This document shows positions 1 through 8,597 of a stretch of DNA of 64,000 nucleotides, piece by piece. The stretch covers positions 1-64,000 of the forward strand of contig JBBDWL010000116.1 of NCBI GenBank assembly GCA_040902895.1, read 5' to 3'. Position numbers and translations under genes: made by a program. The notes under the pieces are model-generated. The model worked only from the letters and a program-made list of their open reading frames with translations. It did not search any database and had not been told where the DNA came from. Origin of the DNA: JALYRV01 sp040902895 (GTDB lineage: Bacteria > Acidobacteriota > Vicinamibacteria > Vicinamibacterales > SCN-69-37). Positions within the stretch are counted from its first letter, which is position 1. Each line of letters starts with the position of its first letter.

Positions 1-1
1 C

Positions 2-82
2 GCCACCATCCTGATCTTCATCTCGCTCATCATCAGATGGGCAAGACGGCGCTGGAGTCAGGGGAAAGGGCAAAGGGCATAG
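2..82 (+). CDS. C-terminal end of a truncated membrane protein
   Basis: Reading frame 2 is open from the window edge to TAG at 80-82. It encodes about 26 residues: a short hydrophobic stretch (ILIFISLII) followed by a basic tail (RWARRR). That is the usual pattern of a final transmembrane helix with a cytoplasmic end. The last codons lie in the heptad-repeat tract that starts near 60, so the repeat may have overwritten the original C-terminus. The family cannot be named from this fragment. Confidence 0.4.
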   Translation, partial: ATILIFISLIIRWARRRWSQGKGQRA

Positions 83-215
83 GGCAAAGGAAAAGATAGG
101 GAACAGGGAACAGGGAAAGGGCACAGGCGCGGGCCGGTCGGACCGCTGGCCTTGCCCCTTGACCTTTGCCCTTTTACCTTTGCGTCCCTTTGCCCTCTGC
201 CCTCTGCCCTTTGCC
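60..215. repeat. Heptad tandem repeats in two opposed, partly complementary arms
   Basis: The left arm is purine-rich with period 7 (GGGCAAA, GGGCATA, GGGCAAA at 68-88; AGGGAAC units at 98-118). The right arm is the pyrimidine-rich counterpart (CCTTTGC, CCTCTGC, CCTCTGC, CCTTTGC at 187-214). The arms are partly complementary across about 70 bp, so a long imperfect hairpin could form between the 3' ends of two convergent genes. It could act as a transcript end or be a dispersed intergenic repeat. There is no coding content. Confidence 0.6.
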
Positions 216-216
216 C

Positions 217-1332
217 TTACCGTCCGGTCACGAACGCGATGCGCGCCGGCTTCATGGCGACGCCGTCAGTCGCCTTGATGGCATTCCCGAACGCCACCAT
301 GACGGTGGTGAACGGCGCGAGCGGCTCGGTGAAGCGGATCTCGACCGCGCGGTTGGCGGGCAGGTACTTCGTCTCGGCTCCCGGCGCCCTGCCGGGCGAC
401 GATCCATCAGGGCGCAGCCCATAGGCGACCGCGACCTGGTCCTCGAGCGACGCCGGATCGATGTCGCGTGAGAACTGCACGCGCAGCACGGTGCTGGTGG
501 GGACGTCGGTTTCACCGTCGAGCGGGGCGCTGAAGACGATCTCCGGCGGCGGCCCCGGCGGCAGCGGCGCGGGAACGTCGCGCGCGGTTTCGGTTTCGGG
601 CTTTGCGAGATCGATCGTCTTGCCCTCAATCCACACCAGCGGCGGCGCATGACGGACGATGCCGGTGACACGGACCCATTCGCGCGTATCGCGGCGTGAG
701 TCGGGATCGAGCGTGAAGCCGCGTCCGCGCGGTCTGAGGCCGCTGACCCATACCGACGCATCGGCCACGCGCATCACGTATTCGTGCGGCGATTTCCCAG
801 GCGAGACGGGTTGGTCCCCGAGCAGATTCTTTCCCCTGAAACGGCCCGAGATCGTGACCTGCTTGCTGACGTACCGGGCCGGATCGAGCGCGATGGCGCG
901 AAGATTCGGCTGCACGGCCGGCTCGTACTTTTCATACGACGCGCCGGTCAGCAGGAACACCCGATCCCGGCCGGGCCAGCGTCCTTCGTTGAGCGTGTCG
1001 AGAATCCTCTGCGTATCGATGTTGTTGAGACGGGGGTCGTTCGCTTCGAGCCGGCCGAGATCGAGAAACGTGCCCCGCAGTACAACCTGGCCGTCAGGCG
1101 CCTGCGGCTGCTGCCAGGTCACGGCTGCATGCTGCGTCTCGCCGATCGACACGACCGGCAGACCGCCTGCCTCTGTCACAGTGCCGAGAAACGAGATCTG
1201 CGCGCCGTGGAAGAAGTGCCCGTACTGTGACAATGCGTGCGCCGTGGTCACGTGCCGGACGGGCGCCTGCATCGACGCCGCGTTGGCGGCGGTCAGGGCG
1301 AGGAGCAGCAGTATGGACGCCAGCGGACGCAC
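217..1332 (-). CDS. Secreted protein with C-terminal Ig-like (Big_5-type) domain
   Basis: 371 residues starting at GTG 1332. This start gives a clean signal peptide (basic VRP, hydrophobic ASILLLLALTAANA, cleavage near residue 18) and lies 6 nt from a TACGAT -10 hexamer at 1339-1344. The middle holds two beta-rich segments of OB-fold-like appearance (residues about 30-120 and 140-230). A proline-rich linker (PLPPGPPP) precedes a C-terminal domain with the phrase FSAPLDGETDVPTSTVLRV, typical of Big_5 Ig-like modules. The role is unknown, probably periplasmic or surface. The gene is divergent from rex with 51 bp between start codons. Confidence 0.7.
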   Translation of the reverse strand: MRPLASILLLLALTAANAASMQAPVRHVTTAHALSQYGHFFHGAQISFLGTVTEAGGLPVVSIGETQHAAVTWQQPQAPDGQVVLRGTFLDLGRLEANDPRLNNIDTQRILDTLNEGRWPGRDRVFLLTGASYEKYEPAVQPNLRAIALDPARYVSKQVTISGRFRGKNLLGDQPVSPGKSPHEYVMRVADASVWVSGLRPRGRGFTLDPDSRRDTREWVRVTGIVRHAPPLVWIEGKTIDLAKPETETARDVPAPLPPGPPPEIVFSAPLDGETDVPTSTVLRVQFSRDIDPASLEDQVAVAYGLRPDGSSPGRAPGAETKYLPANRAVEIRFTEPLAPFTTVMVAFGNAIKATDGVAMKPARIAFVTGR

Positions 1333-1338
1333 GAGACG

Positions 1339-1374
1339 ATCGTAGCAAAGCGCCCGCAGGGCCAACGATATAAT
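1339..1374. promoter_or_regulatory. Divergent promoter pair with start-proximal -10 boxes
   Basis: On the minus strand TACGAT (1339-1344) lies 6 nt before GTG 1332. On the plus strand a consensus TATAAT (1369-1374) lies 9 nt before the rex GTG at 1384. Neither side has a clear -35 hexamer or a Shine-Dalgarno. Transcription would begin at or next to the start codon on both strands. No Rex-box palindrome was found here. Confidence 0.6.
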
Positions 1375-1383
1375 TCGGGGCCT

Positions 1384-2031
1384 GTGAAGGAACCCGAACA
1401 GGTCCCCGAGCTGACCACCAACCGCCTGTCGGTGTACCTGCGCTGCCTGAACACCCTCGATGCGGCCGGGGTGAAGACGATTTCGTCCAAGGCGCTGGCC
1501 GAGCAGTTTCATCTCAACGCGGCGCAAATCCGCAAGGACCTGGCGTACTTCGGCGAGTTCGGCGTGCGGGGCGTCGGCTACACGGTGAAAGAGCTCAAGC
1601 GGCACCTGCGGCAGATTCTGGGTCTCGACCGCCGCGTGCGTGTGGCGGTGATTGGCGCCGGCAATCTCGGGCTGGCGCTGGCCGACTATCCGGGATTCAG
1701 ACAGGAAGGCTTTTCGATCGTGGCGCTGTTCGACACCGAGCGCGCGAAGATCGGCCAGAAGTCGAAGAGCGGCGTGCGCATTCTCAACATCGACGATTTG
1801 CTGAAGGTCGCAAAGAAGGAAACCATCGACATCGCGGTGGTCGCCGTACCCGCCGAGGCGGCGCAGGCCGTGGTCAATCAAGCCGTGTCCGCCGGCATCA
1901 AGGCGATCCTGAACTTTTCGCCCGGCACCCTGCGGACACCACCGGACGTAAAGCTCAAGCACGTCGATCTCACCGTTTCGCTCGAAAGCCTGTCATTCTT
2001 CCTGGCCCGCGAAGAGCAGCACCATGACTAA
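1384..2031 (+). CDS. rex: Redox-sensing transcriptional repressor Rex
   Basis: 215 residues, normal for Rex. The N-terminal winged helix (about 1-80) carries QIRKDLAYFGEFG, the family's DNA-recognition signature. The Rossmann domain follows with the nucleotide loop VIGAGNLGLAL at about residue 88, and the C-terminal helix (SFFLAREE) is the domain-swap dimer arm. Rex senses the NADH/NAD+ ratio and represses respiratory and fermentative genes. The GTG start at 1384 is chosen because homologues begin just here and TATAAT lies 9 nt upstream; the frame is open further upstream without support. It overlaps moaC by 8 nt, implying co-transcription. Confidence 0.95.
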   Translation: MKEPEQVPELTTNRLSVYLRCLNTLDAAGVKTISSKALAEQFHLNAAQIRKDLAYFGEFGVRGVGYTVKELKRHLRQILGLDRRVRVAVIGAGNLGLALADYPGFRQEGFSIVALFDTERAKIGQKSKSGVRILNIDDLLKVAKKETIDIAVVAVPAEAAQAVVNQAVSAGIKAILNFSPGTLRTPPDVKLKHVDLTVSLESLSFFLAREEQHHD

Positions 2032-2500
2032 GCCCACACGCGCGTTGTCGCATGTCGACCCGGCCGGCCGCGCGCGCATGGTGGACGTGTCGGCCAAAGC
2101 GAGCACGGCGCGTCAGGCCATCGCGCGGGGACATATCGCGCTCAGCGCGGACGCGCGCAGGGCCATTCGCGACAAGCGGCTGAAGAAGGGCGATCCGCTG
2201 TCGACAGCGCGGTTGGCCGGCGTGATGGCCGCCAAACGGACGGCGGAGCTGATTCCGCTATGCCATCCGCTGCAGCTCACGCATGTCGACGTCGAGCTCG
2301 CGGCGGTCAGGCGCGGCTACGACATCACCGCGACGGTGCGCACGACGGGACCCACCGGCGTAGAGATGGAAGCGCTGACGGCGGTCGCCGTCGCCGCGCT
2401 CACGATCTATGACATGGTCAAGGCGGTCGACCAGCAGATGGTGATTGGCGAAATCAGGCTCGTCGAGAAAACGGGCGGCAAGCGCGACTTCAAGCGGTAA
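2024..2500 (+). CDS. moaC: Cyclic pyranopterin monophosphate synthase MoaC
   Basis: 158 residues, full length. MoaC converts 3',8-cH2GTP, made by MoaA, into cyclic pyranopterin monophosphate in molybdenum cofactor synthesis. Visible family motifs are LCHPLQLTHVDVE (about 82-95), MEALTAVAVAALTIYDMVK (about 112-130) with the catalytic Asp/Lys segment, and a C-terminal GGKRDFKR. It starts inside the rex stop region (8-nt overlap) and is followed 3 nt later by the dehydrogenase gene. No other moa gene is in the window, so the pathway is completed elsewhere. Confidence 0.95.
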   Translation: MTKPTRALSHVDPAGRARMVDVSAKASTARQAIARGHIALSADARRAIRDKRLKKGDPLSTARLAGVMAAKRTAELIPLCHPLQLTHVDVELAAVRRGYDITATVRTTGPTGVEMEALTAVAVAALTIYDMVKAVDQQMVIGEIRLVEKTGGKRDFKR

Positions 2501-2503
2501 TCC

Positions 2504-3466
2504 GTGCCGATCACAGTCGCCGTCGGCATCTACTCGCCATCCACGTGGACCCTCGATCCAAAGTACGTCGATCAGCTTCGCGCGCGTTTTCCCGACGTGC
2601 GCTTTCTGCAGGCGCAGTCACATTCGGAACTCGAAGCGATCATCGGCGACGCTGATGTCGCCTTCAGCTCGCTCATCCGCGAATCGGTGTTCGCCCGCGC
2701 GCGCAAGCTGCGATGGATTCATTCGTCCGCCGCCGGCGTGGGCGCCACGCTTTCTCCGGCGCTCATCGAGAGTCCCGTGGTGCTCACCAACTCCCGAGGC
2801 ATCCAGTCGGCCTCGATCGCCGAACACGTGCTGGCGATGATTCTTGCGTGGCGCCGCGGCCTGCACATCGCCCTCAGACGGCAGCAACAGAAGATCTGGT
2901 CGCAGGACGAGCTGTCGACGCTGCAGGCGCCGCCGTTCGCCGGCGTGCGCGTGCTCGTCGTCGGCATGGGGTCAATCGGTCAGGAGACGGCGAGGCTGCT
3001 CGGCGCGCTCGGCATGCGCGTCGATGGCGTGCGGCGCGAAGCGCGCGCAGGGATCCCCGGCGCGGAAAGCCTTCCCGATCTTCTTCCAGACGCCGACATC
3101 GTCATCATCACGGTGCCGCACACGAAGCACACGGACCGGCTGCTCGATCGCGGGATGCTGGCGCGCATGAAGCCAGGCTCGCTCCTGATCAATACGGGCC
3201 GCGGCCGCATTATCGATGAGGCCGCGTTGATCGATGGCCTGAAACAGGGACGCCCCGGCGCCGCGGCGCTCGATGTCTTCGAGCGCGAGCCCCTCGCCAC
3301 AGACAGCCCGCTTTGGGAGATGGAGAATGTGATCGTGAGCCCCCACATTGCCGGCTTCGGCGCGCGATTCTGGGAAGACACGGTGGAGCTGTTTGCGCGC
3401 AACTTCGAGCGCTGGCGCAAGGATGAGCCGCTCGAGAACGTGGTGGACAAGCGGGCAGGTTACTGA
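2504..3466 (+). CDS. D-isomer-specific 2-hydroxyacid dehydrogenase
   Basis: 320 residues from GTG 2504. The NAD-binding Rossmann loop VVGMGSIGQETARLLGALG lies at about 153. The family signature INTGRGRIIDEAAL (about 228) and the downstream acid and histidine of the catalytic triad (EREPL and SPHIAGF) are present. It should reduce a 2-keto acid to the D-2-hydroxy acid using NAD(P)H; the substrate (glyoxylate, hydroxypyruvate, phosphoglycerate or other) cannot be read from the sequence. It follows moaC by 3 nt, so rex-moaC-dehydrogenase looks like one transcript, which fits a redox theme. Confidence 0.9.
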   Translation: MPITVAVGIYSPSTWTLDPKYVDQLRARFPDVRFLQAQSHSELEAIIGDADVAFSSLIRESVFARARKLRWIHSSAAGVGATLSPALIESPVVLTNSRGIQSASIAEHVLAMILAWRRGLHIALRRQQQKIWSQDELSTLQAPPFAGVRVLVVGMGSIGQETARLLGALGMRVDGVRREARAGIPGAESLPDLLPDADIVIITVPHTKHTDRLLDRGMLARMKPGSLLINTGRGRIIDEAALIDGLKQGRPGAAALDVFEREPLATDSPLWEMENVIVSPHIAGFGARFWEDTVELFARNFERWRKDEPLENVVDKRAGY

Positions 3467-3495
3467 ATCGCACCCGGGATAGAATCCTCGCCACC

Positions 3496-5495
3496 ATGGA
3501 TGGCCGCCGCACCGACCTGGCAGGACTGCCGCCGACGCTTGCCGGCCTCACCGAATGGGTGGCCGGCCGGCATCCGAAGCCGCTGACGGTCGGCCGCGTG
3601 TCGAGCGGGGAAGTCTCGGGGCTCGGCGCGCGCGAGCTGCGCGACCGCGTGCGCGACATCGCGCTCGGTCTGACTGCGCTCGGCCTCAAACGGGGCGATC
3701 GGCTCGCCATCATCTCCGAAAGCCGGCCTGAATGGCTGTATGTCGATCTCGCCGCGCAGAGTCTGGGTGTTGTCGACGTGCCCGTCTATCCGACGCTGTC
3801 GGCCTCACAGACCGAATACATCCTGCGCGACTGCAGCGCGCGGTTCGCCGTCCTGTCGTCGCGCGATCTGCTGGCGAAAGTTCGCGAGGTCGCGCCACGC
3901 CTGCCGCTGCTGCGGACGGTCATCATGCTCGACGCCGGCTGGGCCCGCGAGCCTGCCGAGAACTTCGCGATGCTGTCGCTCACGGAGCTGGCGGACCAGG
4001 GCAGTGCCCGCATCCGCGAAGGCTGGGGCGTCGTCAAGGAATACAACGACGCCGCGAAGCTGGTGCAGCCGGGCGATCTGGCGACGATCATCTACACGTC
4101 AGGCACGACAGGCGAGCCCAAGGGCGTCATGCTGACGCACAACAATCTCGTCACGAACCTCATTGCTGCCGCGGAACTGCTGCGCGTCGGGCACGAAGAC
4201 ACCGCGCTGTCGTTCCTGCCGCTCAGTCACTCGTTCGAGCGCCTCGCGTCGTATCTGTATCTCGCCGTCGGCGTCACCATCGTGTTTGCGGAAAGTATGG
4301 AGACCGTCGCGCGCGATTTGCAGATCGTCAAGCCGACCGTCATCACGGGCGTGCCGCGGGTGTACGAAAAGCTCTATGCGCGCATCATCGAAAAGGGCGC
4401 GGCGGCCGCGGGACTCAAGAAAAAGATCTTTCAGTGGGCCGTGAAGCTCGCACAGGAGCGCGGCCGCAGGCTGCCTGGAACGAACCAGGCTCCCGAGGTC
4501 TTCCAGGGCCTCGCGGAGAAACTTGCCGACAAATTGGTGTTGCACAAGGTGCGTGAGGCTGTCGGCGGCCGGGTGCGGTTCATGGTGTCTGGAAGCGCGG
4601 CGCTGCCCGCACACATCGGCCAGTTCTTCTATGGCTGCGGCCTGACCATCATGGAAGGGTACGGCCTCACGGAGACATCGCCCGTGCTTACCGTCACGCC
4701 TCACACCGCCGTGCGCTTCGGCGCGGTTGGCAAAGCCATTCCCGGCGTCGACCTCCGCATCGCGGAGGACGGCGAGATTCTGGCGCGCGGCCCGAACATC
4801 ATGCAGGGCTATTACAACAAGCCGGCAGAAACCGCGGAAGCGTTGAAGGACGGCTGGTTCCACACCGGCGACATCGGCTCGATCGATGCCGACGGATACC
4901 TGCACATCACCGATCGCAAGAAAGATCTGATTGTCACCGCCGGCGGCAAGAAGATCGCGCCGCAGCCAATTGAGGCTCGGCTCAAGGCCCATCCGGTGGT
5001 CGCTGAAGCGATTGTGATTGGCGAAGGCCGCAAATTCGTGTCGGCGCTGTTCGTGCCGAATGGGCCGGCGTTGGCCGCCGCAATTGGGGCGCCGGCCGAT
5101 ACCGATCCCGCGACGCTCGCCTCGCGGCCCGAGGCGGGCGCGCTGTTCCAGGCCGCGCTCGACGATGTCAATCGCGAGCTGGGTCAGTTCGAGAAGCTNN
5201 NNNNNNNNNNNNNNNNNNNNNNNNNNNNNNNNNNNNNNNNNNNNNNNNNNNNNNNNNNNNNNNNNNNNNNNNNNNNNNNNNNNNNNNNNNNNNNNNNNTG
5301 TTCCAGGCCGCGCTCGACGATGTCAATCGCGAGCTGGGTCAGTTCGAGAAGCTGAAGAAATTTGCATTTCTGCCGAAGCCGCTGACACAGGAAGCGAACG
5401 AGCTGACGCCGACGCTGAAGGTGCGCCGCAAGGTCATCGAACAGAAGTACAAGGACATCATCGAAACGATGTATGGCGGAAACGCACCCATCTAG
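3496..5495 (+). CDS. Long-chain acyl-CoA synthetase (AMP-binding), interrupted by an assembly gap
   Basis: Collapsing the duplicated 55 bp and the 100 N (155 nt in all) gives one 614-residue ORF ending at TAG 5493-5495. Adenylate-forming motifs are YTSGTTGEPKG (about 200), GYGLTE (about 388), DGWFHTGDIG (about 451) and DRKKDLIVTAGGKKIAP (about 472). It resembles FadD15/FACL-type ligases, which activate a fatty acid to acyl-AMP and then acyl-CoA at the membrane. Read literally through the N run the frame is wrong, because 155 is not a multiple of 3. TAGAAT at 3480-3485 lies 10 nt before the ATG. A small membrane protein gene follows 8 nt downstream. Confidence 0.92.
5144..5353. other. Scaffold gap: 55-bp direct repeat flanking 100 N
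   Basis: Bases 5144-5198 and 5299-5353 are identical over 55 bp and flank exactly 100 N. The two copies are the shared end k-mer of adjacent contigs, so the true sequence should be a simple join with no missing DNA. The join restores the acyl-CoA synthetase frame. Confidence 0.95.
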
Positions 5496-5503
5496 GAGGG
5501 ACC

Positions 5504-5665
5504 GTGGCTGACGACAAGCTGCCCGCAGACACTGAAATCATTGTGGCCGCTGAGCCGGGCGGTGCGGAACAGAAGCGGCTTGGCAGGCCCATGCTGATGC
5601 TGCTCCTGCTGATTGGAGCTGCCATCGCAGGCATCGGCATCATGGTGGCCGTTCTCTCGAACTAG
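5504..5665 (+). CDS. Small single-pass membrane protein
   Basis: 53 residues from GTG 5504, preceded by AGGAGG at 5494-5499, one of the few strong Shine-Dalgarno sequences here. The N-terminal half is hydrophilic and acidic (ADDKLPADTEII); the C-terminal half is one hydrophobic helix (MLMLLLLIGAAIAGIGIMVAVL). No signal cleavage site is seen, so it is probably tail-anchored. It lies 8 nt after the acyl-CoA synthetase and is likely co-transcribed and perhaps linked to that membrane enzyme. No family is recognised. Confidence 0.65.
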   Translation: MADDKLPADTEIIVAAEPGGAEQKRLGRPMLMLLLLIGAAIAGIGIMVAVLSN

Positions 5666-5673
5666 TTGTCCAG

Positions 5674-5689
5674 GCGCGGATGCCCGCGC
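5674..5689. terminator. GC hairpin between convergent genes
   Basis: GCGCGG-ATGC-CCGCGC, a perfect 6-bp all-GC stem with a 4-nt loop, lies between the small membrane protein stop (5665) and the lepB stop (5698). The position suits a shared bidirectional terminator. No U-tract follows in either direction, so intrinsic termination is only a guess. Confidence 0.35.
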
Positions 5690-5697
5690 GGCGGCGA

Positions 5698-6375
5698 TCA
5701 AAAAACGCGGGCGGTATTCAGCGGCCACCAGCGCAACTGCACCTTGCCGATGATGTATTTCTTGGGCACGTACTTCCAGTGGCGGCTGTCGAGGCTGTTG
5801 TTGCGATGGTCGCCCATGACGAAGTAATACCCCTCGGGCACGGTATCGGGCCCGAAGTCATCATCGTCTCGATACTCCGGCGGAATGTAGGCATCGTCGA
5901 GCAGCACGCCGTTGCGGTAGACCTGGCCCTTCACGATGCGGACCTCGTCGAACTCCTCGGCAATCACGCGCTTGACGAACGACTTCTCCGGGTTGACGGG
6001 GTAGTAGAGCATCACGATGTCGCCGACCTGAGGATCGTGCAGCCGGTACGCGAGCTTGTTGACGATGAGACGATCCTGATCTTCGAGCGTGGGCGCCATG
6101 CTCTGGCCCTCAACGCGCGCGACCTGGAATCCAAAGGTGACGATCAGCGTGGCATAGACAAGCGCTGACACCAGCGTCTTGAACCAGGTGACGAATTCCT
6201 CGCCGATCCGGGCCAGCGACGCCGACCGCCGATCGATTTGCAGCCGCGCGACGTCGCCCTCGGCCGCAGGCAGCGCATGCGTGCCGCCGGAGGGCGGAAG
6301 CAGGTGTGCGGGATCCGCCGGCGAGAGGGCATAGCTGCCCTCGGCCGCCGGCAGCGCGTGGCCGGCGTCGGCCAT
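5698..6375 (-). CDS. lepB: Signal peptidase I
   Basis: 225 residues. One N-terminal membrane segment (about 68-85) precedes the catalytic Ser in GQSMAPTL (about 92) and the general-base Lys in FVKRVIA (about 136). The GDHRNNSLDSRHW box near the C-terminus is diagnostic of type I leader peptidases, which cleave Sec/Tat signal peptides in the periplasm. The N-terminus carries two copies of HALPAAEG (residues about 6-13 and 33-40). The frame stays open upstream of ATG 6375 back into the LytTR gene, so a longer Pro/Ala-rich N-terminus from a non-ATG start is possible. It follows the LytTR gene by 77 nt. Confidence 0.93.
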   Translation of the reverse strand: MADAGHALPAAEGSYALSPADPAHLLPPSGGTHALPAAEGDVARLQIDRRSASLARIGEEFVTWFKTLVSALVYATLIVTFGFQVARVEGQSMAPTLEDQDRLIVNKLAYRLHDPQVGDIVMLYYPVNPEKSFVKRVIAEEFDEVRIVKGQVYRNGVLLDDAYIPPEYRDDDDFGPDTVPEGYYFVMGDHRNNSLDSRHWKYVPKKYIIGKVQLRWWPLNTARVF

Positions 6376-6452
6376 CGACAGGCGCAGCGCCTCGAGCGAT
6401 CCAGGGCGCGGGTAAACCTCGAGAGAGGCGTCAGCCTCTGGCGCGGCGGGCG

Positions 6453-7265
6453 CTACAGCCTCAGGTACTCCCGCAGCCGACGGGTCTGGGCCCGGCTGAC
6501 CGGTATTTCGGTCGCCTTCGGGTCTTTCATCTTGAGGATGTAATTCCTGCTGAACCAGGGGACTATCTCCTTGATCTTCGTGATGTTCACCAGATGCGAC
6601 CGGTGCACCCGCCAGAATACCGACGCGTCGAGCCGGGCCGATAACTCGTCCAGCGTTCGATAGTTAGACGTCCCGGACGCCGTGTTCGTTACAACCACGA
6701 TGGCATCGTCGACCATCGAGGCGTAAACAATCTCGTCGGCCGAGACCAGGAGGAAGCGTTCTTCCCCGGTCTTGATCGCAAACTGGTCGTGCCGGCCATG
6801 CCCAGCGCCCCGGTCCAGGCCCTTCGGCGCCTCTGAGACCGCCCGCAACACCCGCTCGAGCTCTTCGCGGCCGACCGCATCTTTCGCGCGCTGATCCGTC
6901 TCGACTCTGCGTCTGACGCGCTCGAGCGTCTCGTCGAGTCTGCCGGCGTCAACCGGCTTGAGCAGATAGTCGACGGCGTTCACCTTGAACGCGTCGAGCG
7001 CATATTGATCGTACGCCGTGACGAACACCAGATTCGGCAGCACCCCGGCGTCCATCAATCGGTGCGCCACCTCGAAGCCGTTGAGTCCAGGCATCTGGAC
7101 GTCAAGCAGCAGCATATCGGGCTTCTTCTCGCCGACGAGCCGCAACCCATCGACGCCATTGCCCGCTTGCCCGACTATCTCAACGCCGCCCGCGCGCTCG
7201 AGCAGGAAGCACAGCTCTTCCCGCGCCAGTTGCTCGTCGTCGACCACCACCGTTCGAAGGTCCAT
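6453..7265 (-). CDS. LytTR-family response regulator
   Basis: 270 residues. The receiver domain (1-120) has the acidic pair VVDDE, phospho-acceptor Asp in LLLDVQMPG (about 55), Thr in FVTAYDQ and Lys in YLLKPVD. The C-terminal LytTR DNA-binding domain (about 165-268) contains YRTLDELSARL, FWRVHRSHLVN and the terminal IPVSRAQTRRLREYL. Such regulators bind direct-repeat sites and often control surface or exopolysaccharide genes. It is 5 nt from the upstream histidine kinase gene and forms a standard pair with it. Confidence 0.93.
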   Translation of the reverse strand: MDLRTVVVDDEQLAREELCFLLERAGGVEIVGQAGNGVDGLRLVGEKKPDMLLLDVQMPGLNGFEVAHRLMDAGVLPNLVFVTAYDQYALDAFKVNAVDYLLKPVDAGRLDETLERVRRRVETDQRAKDAVGREELERVLRAVSEAPKGLDRGAGHGRHDQFAIKTGEERFLLVSADEIVYASMVDDAIVVVTNTASGTSNYRTLDELSARLDASVFWRVHRSHLVNITKIKEIVPWFSRNYILKMKDPKATEIPVSRAQTRRLREYLRL

Positions 7266-7270
7266 GGGCG

Positions 7271-8590
7271 TCAGACGGTGTTGGGCGCCGCGACCACCAG
7301 CTCAGGGATTTCGACGCGGGCGCATGTGCCCTGGCCGGGCACGCTCTCGAGCTTCAGCTGGTAATTGGCGCCGTATATCACCCTGAGACGCTCGTCCACG
7401 TTCCGAAGTCCGATCCCGGTGCCGCTGCGGGGATCGAGCTGTCTGGCCGGCATGCCCACTCCATTATCCACGACCTCGATGCTGACGTGGCCATCTCTTC
7501 GGGCGCTGCGGATGGTGATGCGGCCTTCGCCCAGCTTCTTCGAGAGGCCGTGTTTGATGGAGTTTTCCACCAGCGGCTGCAGCAGCATGCTCGGCACGAC
7601 GATGTCGAGGGTGTCGGGCGCCACCTGCTTTTCGATGCGAAGGGACGGGCCGAACCTGACTTTTTCGATATCGAGGTATTCGTCCACCGCCTCGAGCTCT
7701 TCACGCAGCGTCACGAAGTGTTCCTGCGCGCGCAGCAGCCGCCGCAGCAGACCCGACAGCTTCACGATCAGCATCCGCGCCGTTTCCGGCTCCGACCGGA
7801 TCAGCGAGCTGATCGACGTCAGGGTGTTGAACAGGAAATGAGGATTGATTTGGCTCGCCAGCGCCTCGACGCGTGCCGACATCAGCAGTTTTTCCTGCTC
7901 CTGCAGCCGGTGCTCGATGCGCGCCGTATTCCAGATCTTGATCGGAATGACGACGCACATTACGGCTGAGAGCAGGACCAGCAGCCAGAGCCACCAGTTC
8001 GACGGCGGAAGATAAAACAGCCGATGCGCGCCGAAGCGGTGGCCGAGTGCCTGACGCAACACTTCGAGCGCGACCGGCGCGGCGAGCAGGACGATCTGCC
8101 AGTCGACCGTGAAGCTGCGCACCAGCCGCCACGCGTTGCGATGCAGCGTCGTGAAGAACAGCGGCGAGACCTTCCAGATTGCTTCCTTGGGGCAGATCTC
8201 GCGCAGGCCGCCGCCGGCAAATCCGCATCCGACGGCGAAGGGGAGGGCAATGAACTCTCCGCCGGCGAGCGCCGGCAGCCCGACCATGAGGCCGACGATG
8301 GCGCCGGCGTACGGGCCGGCAATGAGTCCCGCGAGATAGGGGCCCGACAGGGAGATGTCGGCCGCGTTGAATCCCAGCAGCAGGCGTGAGATCACGCCGG
8401 CCGCAAGCGGCAGTCCCAGCGCGACCGCAAACGTCAGACGCTCGGGCCAGTCACGCCGCTCGGTGAGCAGGATGCGCCTGAAGAAGCGGAAGCGCGCGAG
8501 CATGGTGGCCAGGATCGCGACGACCGCGACCTTGAAGATCAGGGTCGTGAGCAGAAACTGGTCGGCCGACAGAGAGACGCCCTGGCGCAC
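7271..8590 (-). CDS. LytS-type sensor histidine kinase
   Basis: 439 residues from GTG 8590. The N-terminal half has about six membrane segments with GPYLAGLIAGPYAGAIVGL, a 5TM-LytS-like module. The His_kinase domain contains the phospho-acceptor motif SQINPHFLFNTL (about 265), and the ATPase part contains PLVENSIKHGL, VVDNGVGMP and GTGIGLRNV. The 8590 start is preferred over an ATG 66 nt upstream for two reasons: the extra N-terminus would be coded by an 8-bp tandem repeat, and TACAAT (8598-8603) lies 7 nt before this GTG. It feeds the LytTR regulator next door. Confidence 0.9.
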   Translation of the reverse strand: MRQGVSLSADQFLLTTLIFKVAVVAILATMLARFRFFRRILLTERRDWPERLTFAVALGLPLAAGVISRLLLGFNAADISLSGPYLAGLIAGPYAGAIVGLMVGLPALAGGEFIALPFAVGCGFAGGGLREICPKEAIWKVSPLFFTTLHRNAWRLVRSFTVDWQIVLLAAPVALEVLRQALGHRFGAHRLFYLPPSNWWLWLLVLLSAVMCVVIPIKIWNTARIEHRLQEQEKLLMSARVEALASQINPHFLFNTLTSISSLIRSEPETARMLIVKLSGLLRRLLRAQEHFVTLREELEAVDEYLDIEKVRFGPSLRIEKQVAPDTLDIVVPSMLLQPLVENSIKHGLSKKLGEGRITIRSARRDGHVSIEVVDNGVGMPARQLDPRSGTGIGLRNVDERLRVIYGANYQLKLESVPGQGTCARVEIPELVVAAPNTV

Positions 8591-8597
8591 GGGGGTG

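Noticed and set aside
1333..1962. Upstream extension of the Ig-like secreted protein frame into rex
   Set aside because: The extra sequence is antisense to rex; the GTG at 1332 gives a signal peptide and a properly spaced -10 box.
4099..4992. 297-codon minus-strand ORF opposite the acyl-CoA synthetase
   Set aside because: Antisense shadow without motifs; the plus-strand adenylation motifs are unmistakable.
5144..5353. 55-bp direct repeats as possible attachment sites of an integrated element
   Set aside because: They flank only 100 N, and the same geometry occurs at 62092-62301, so they are an assembly artefact.
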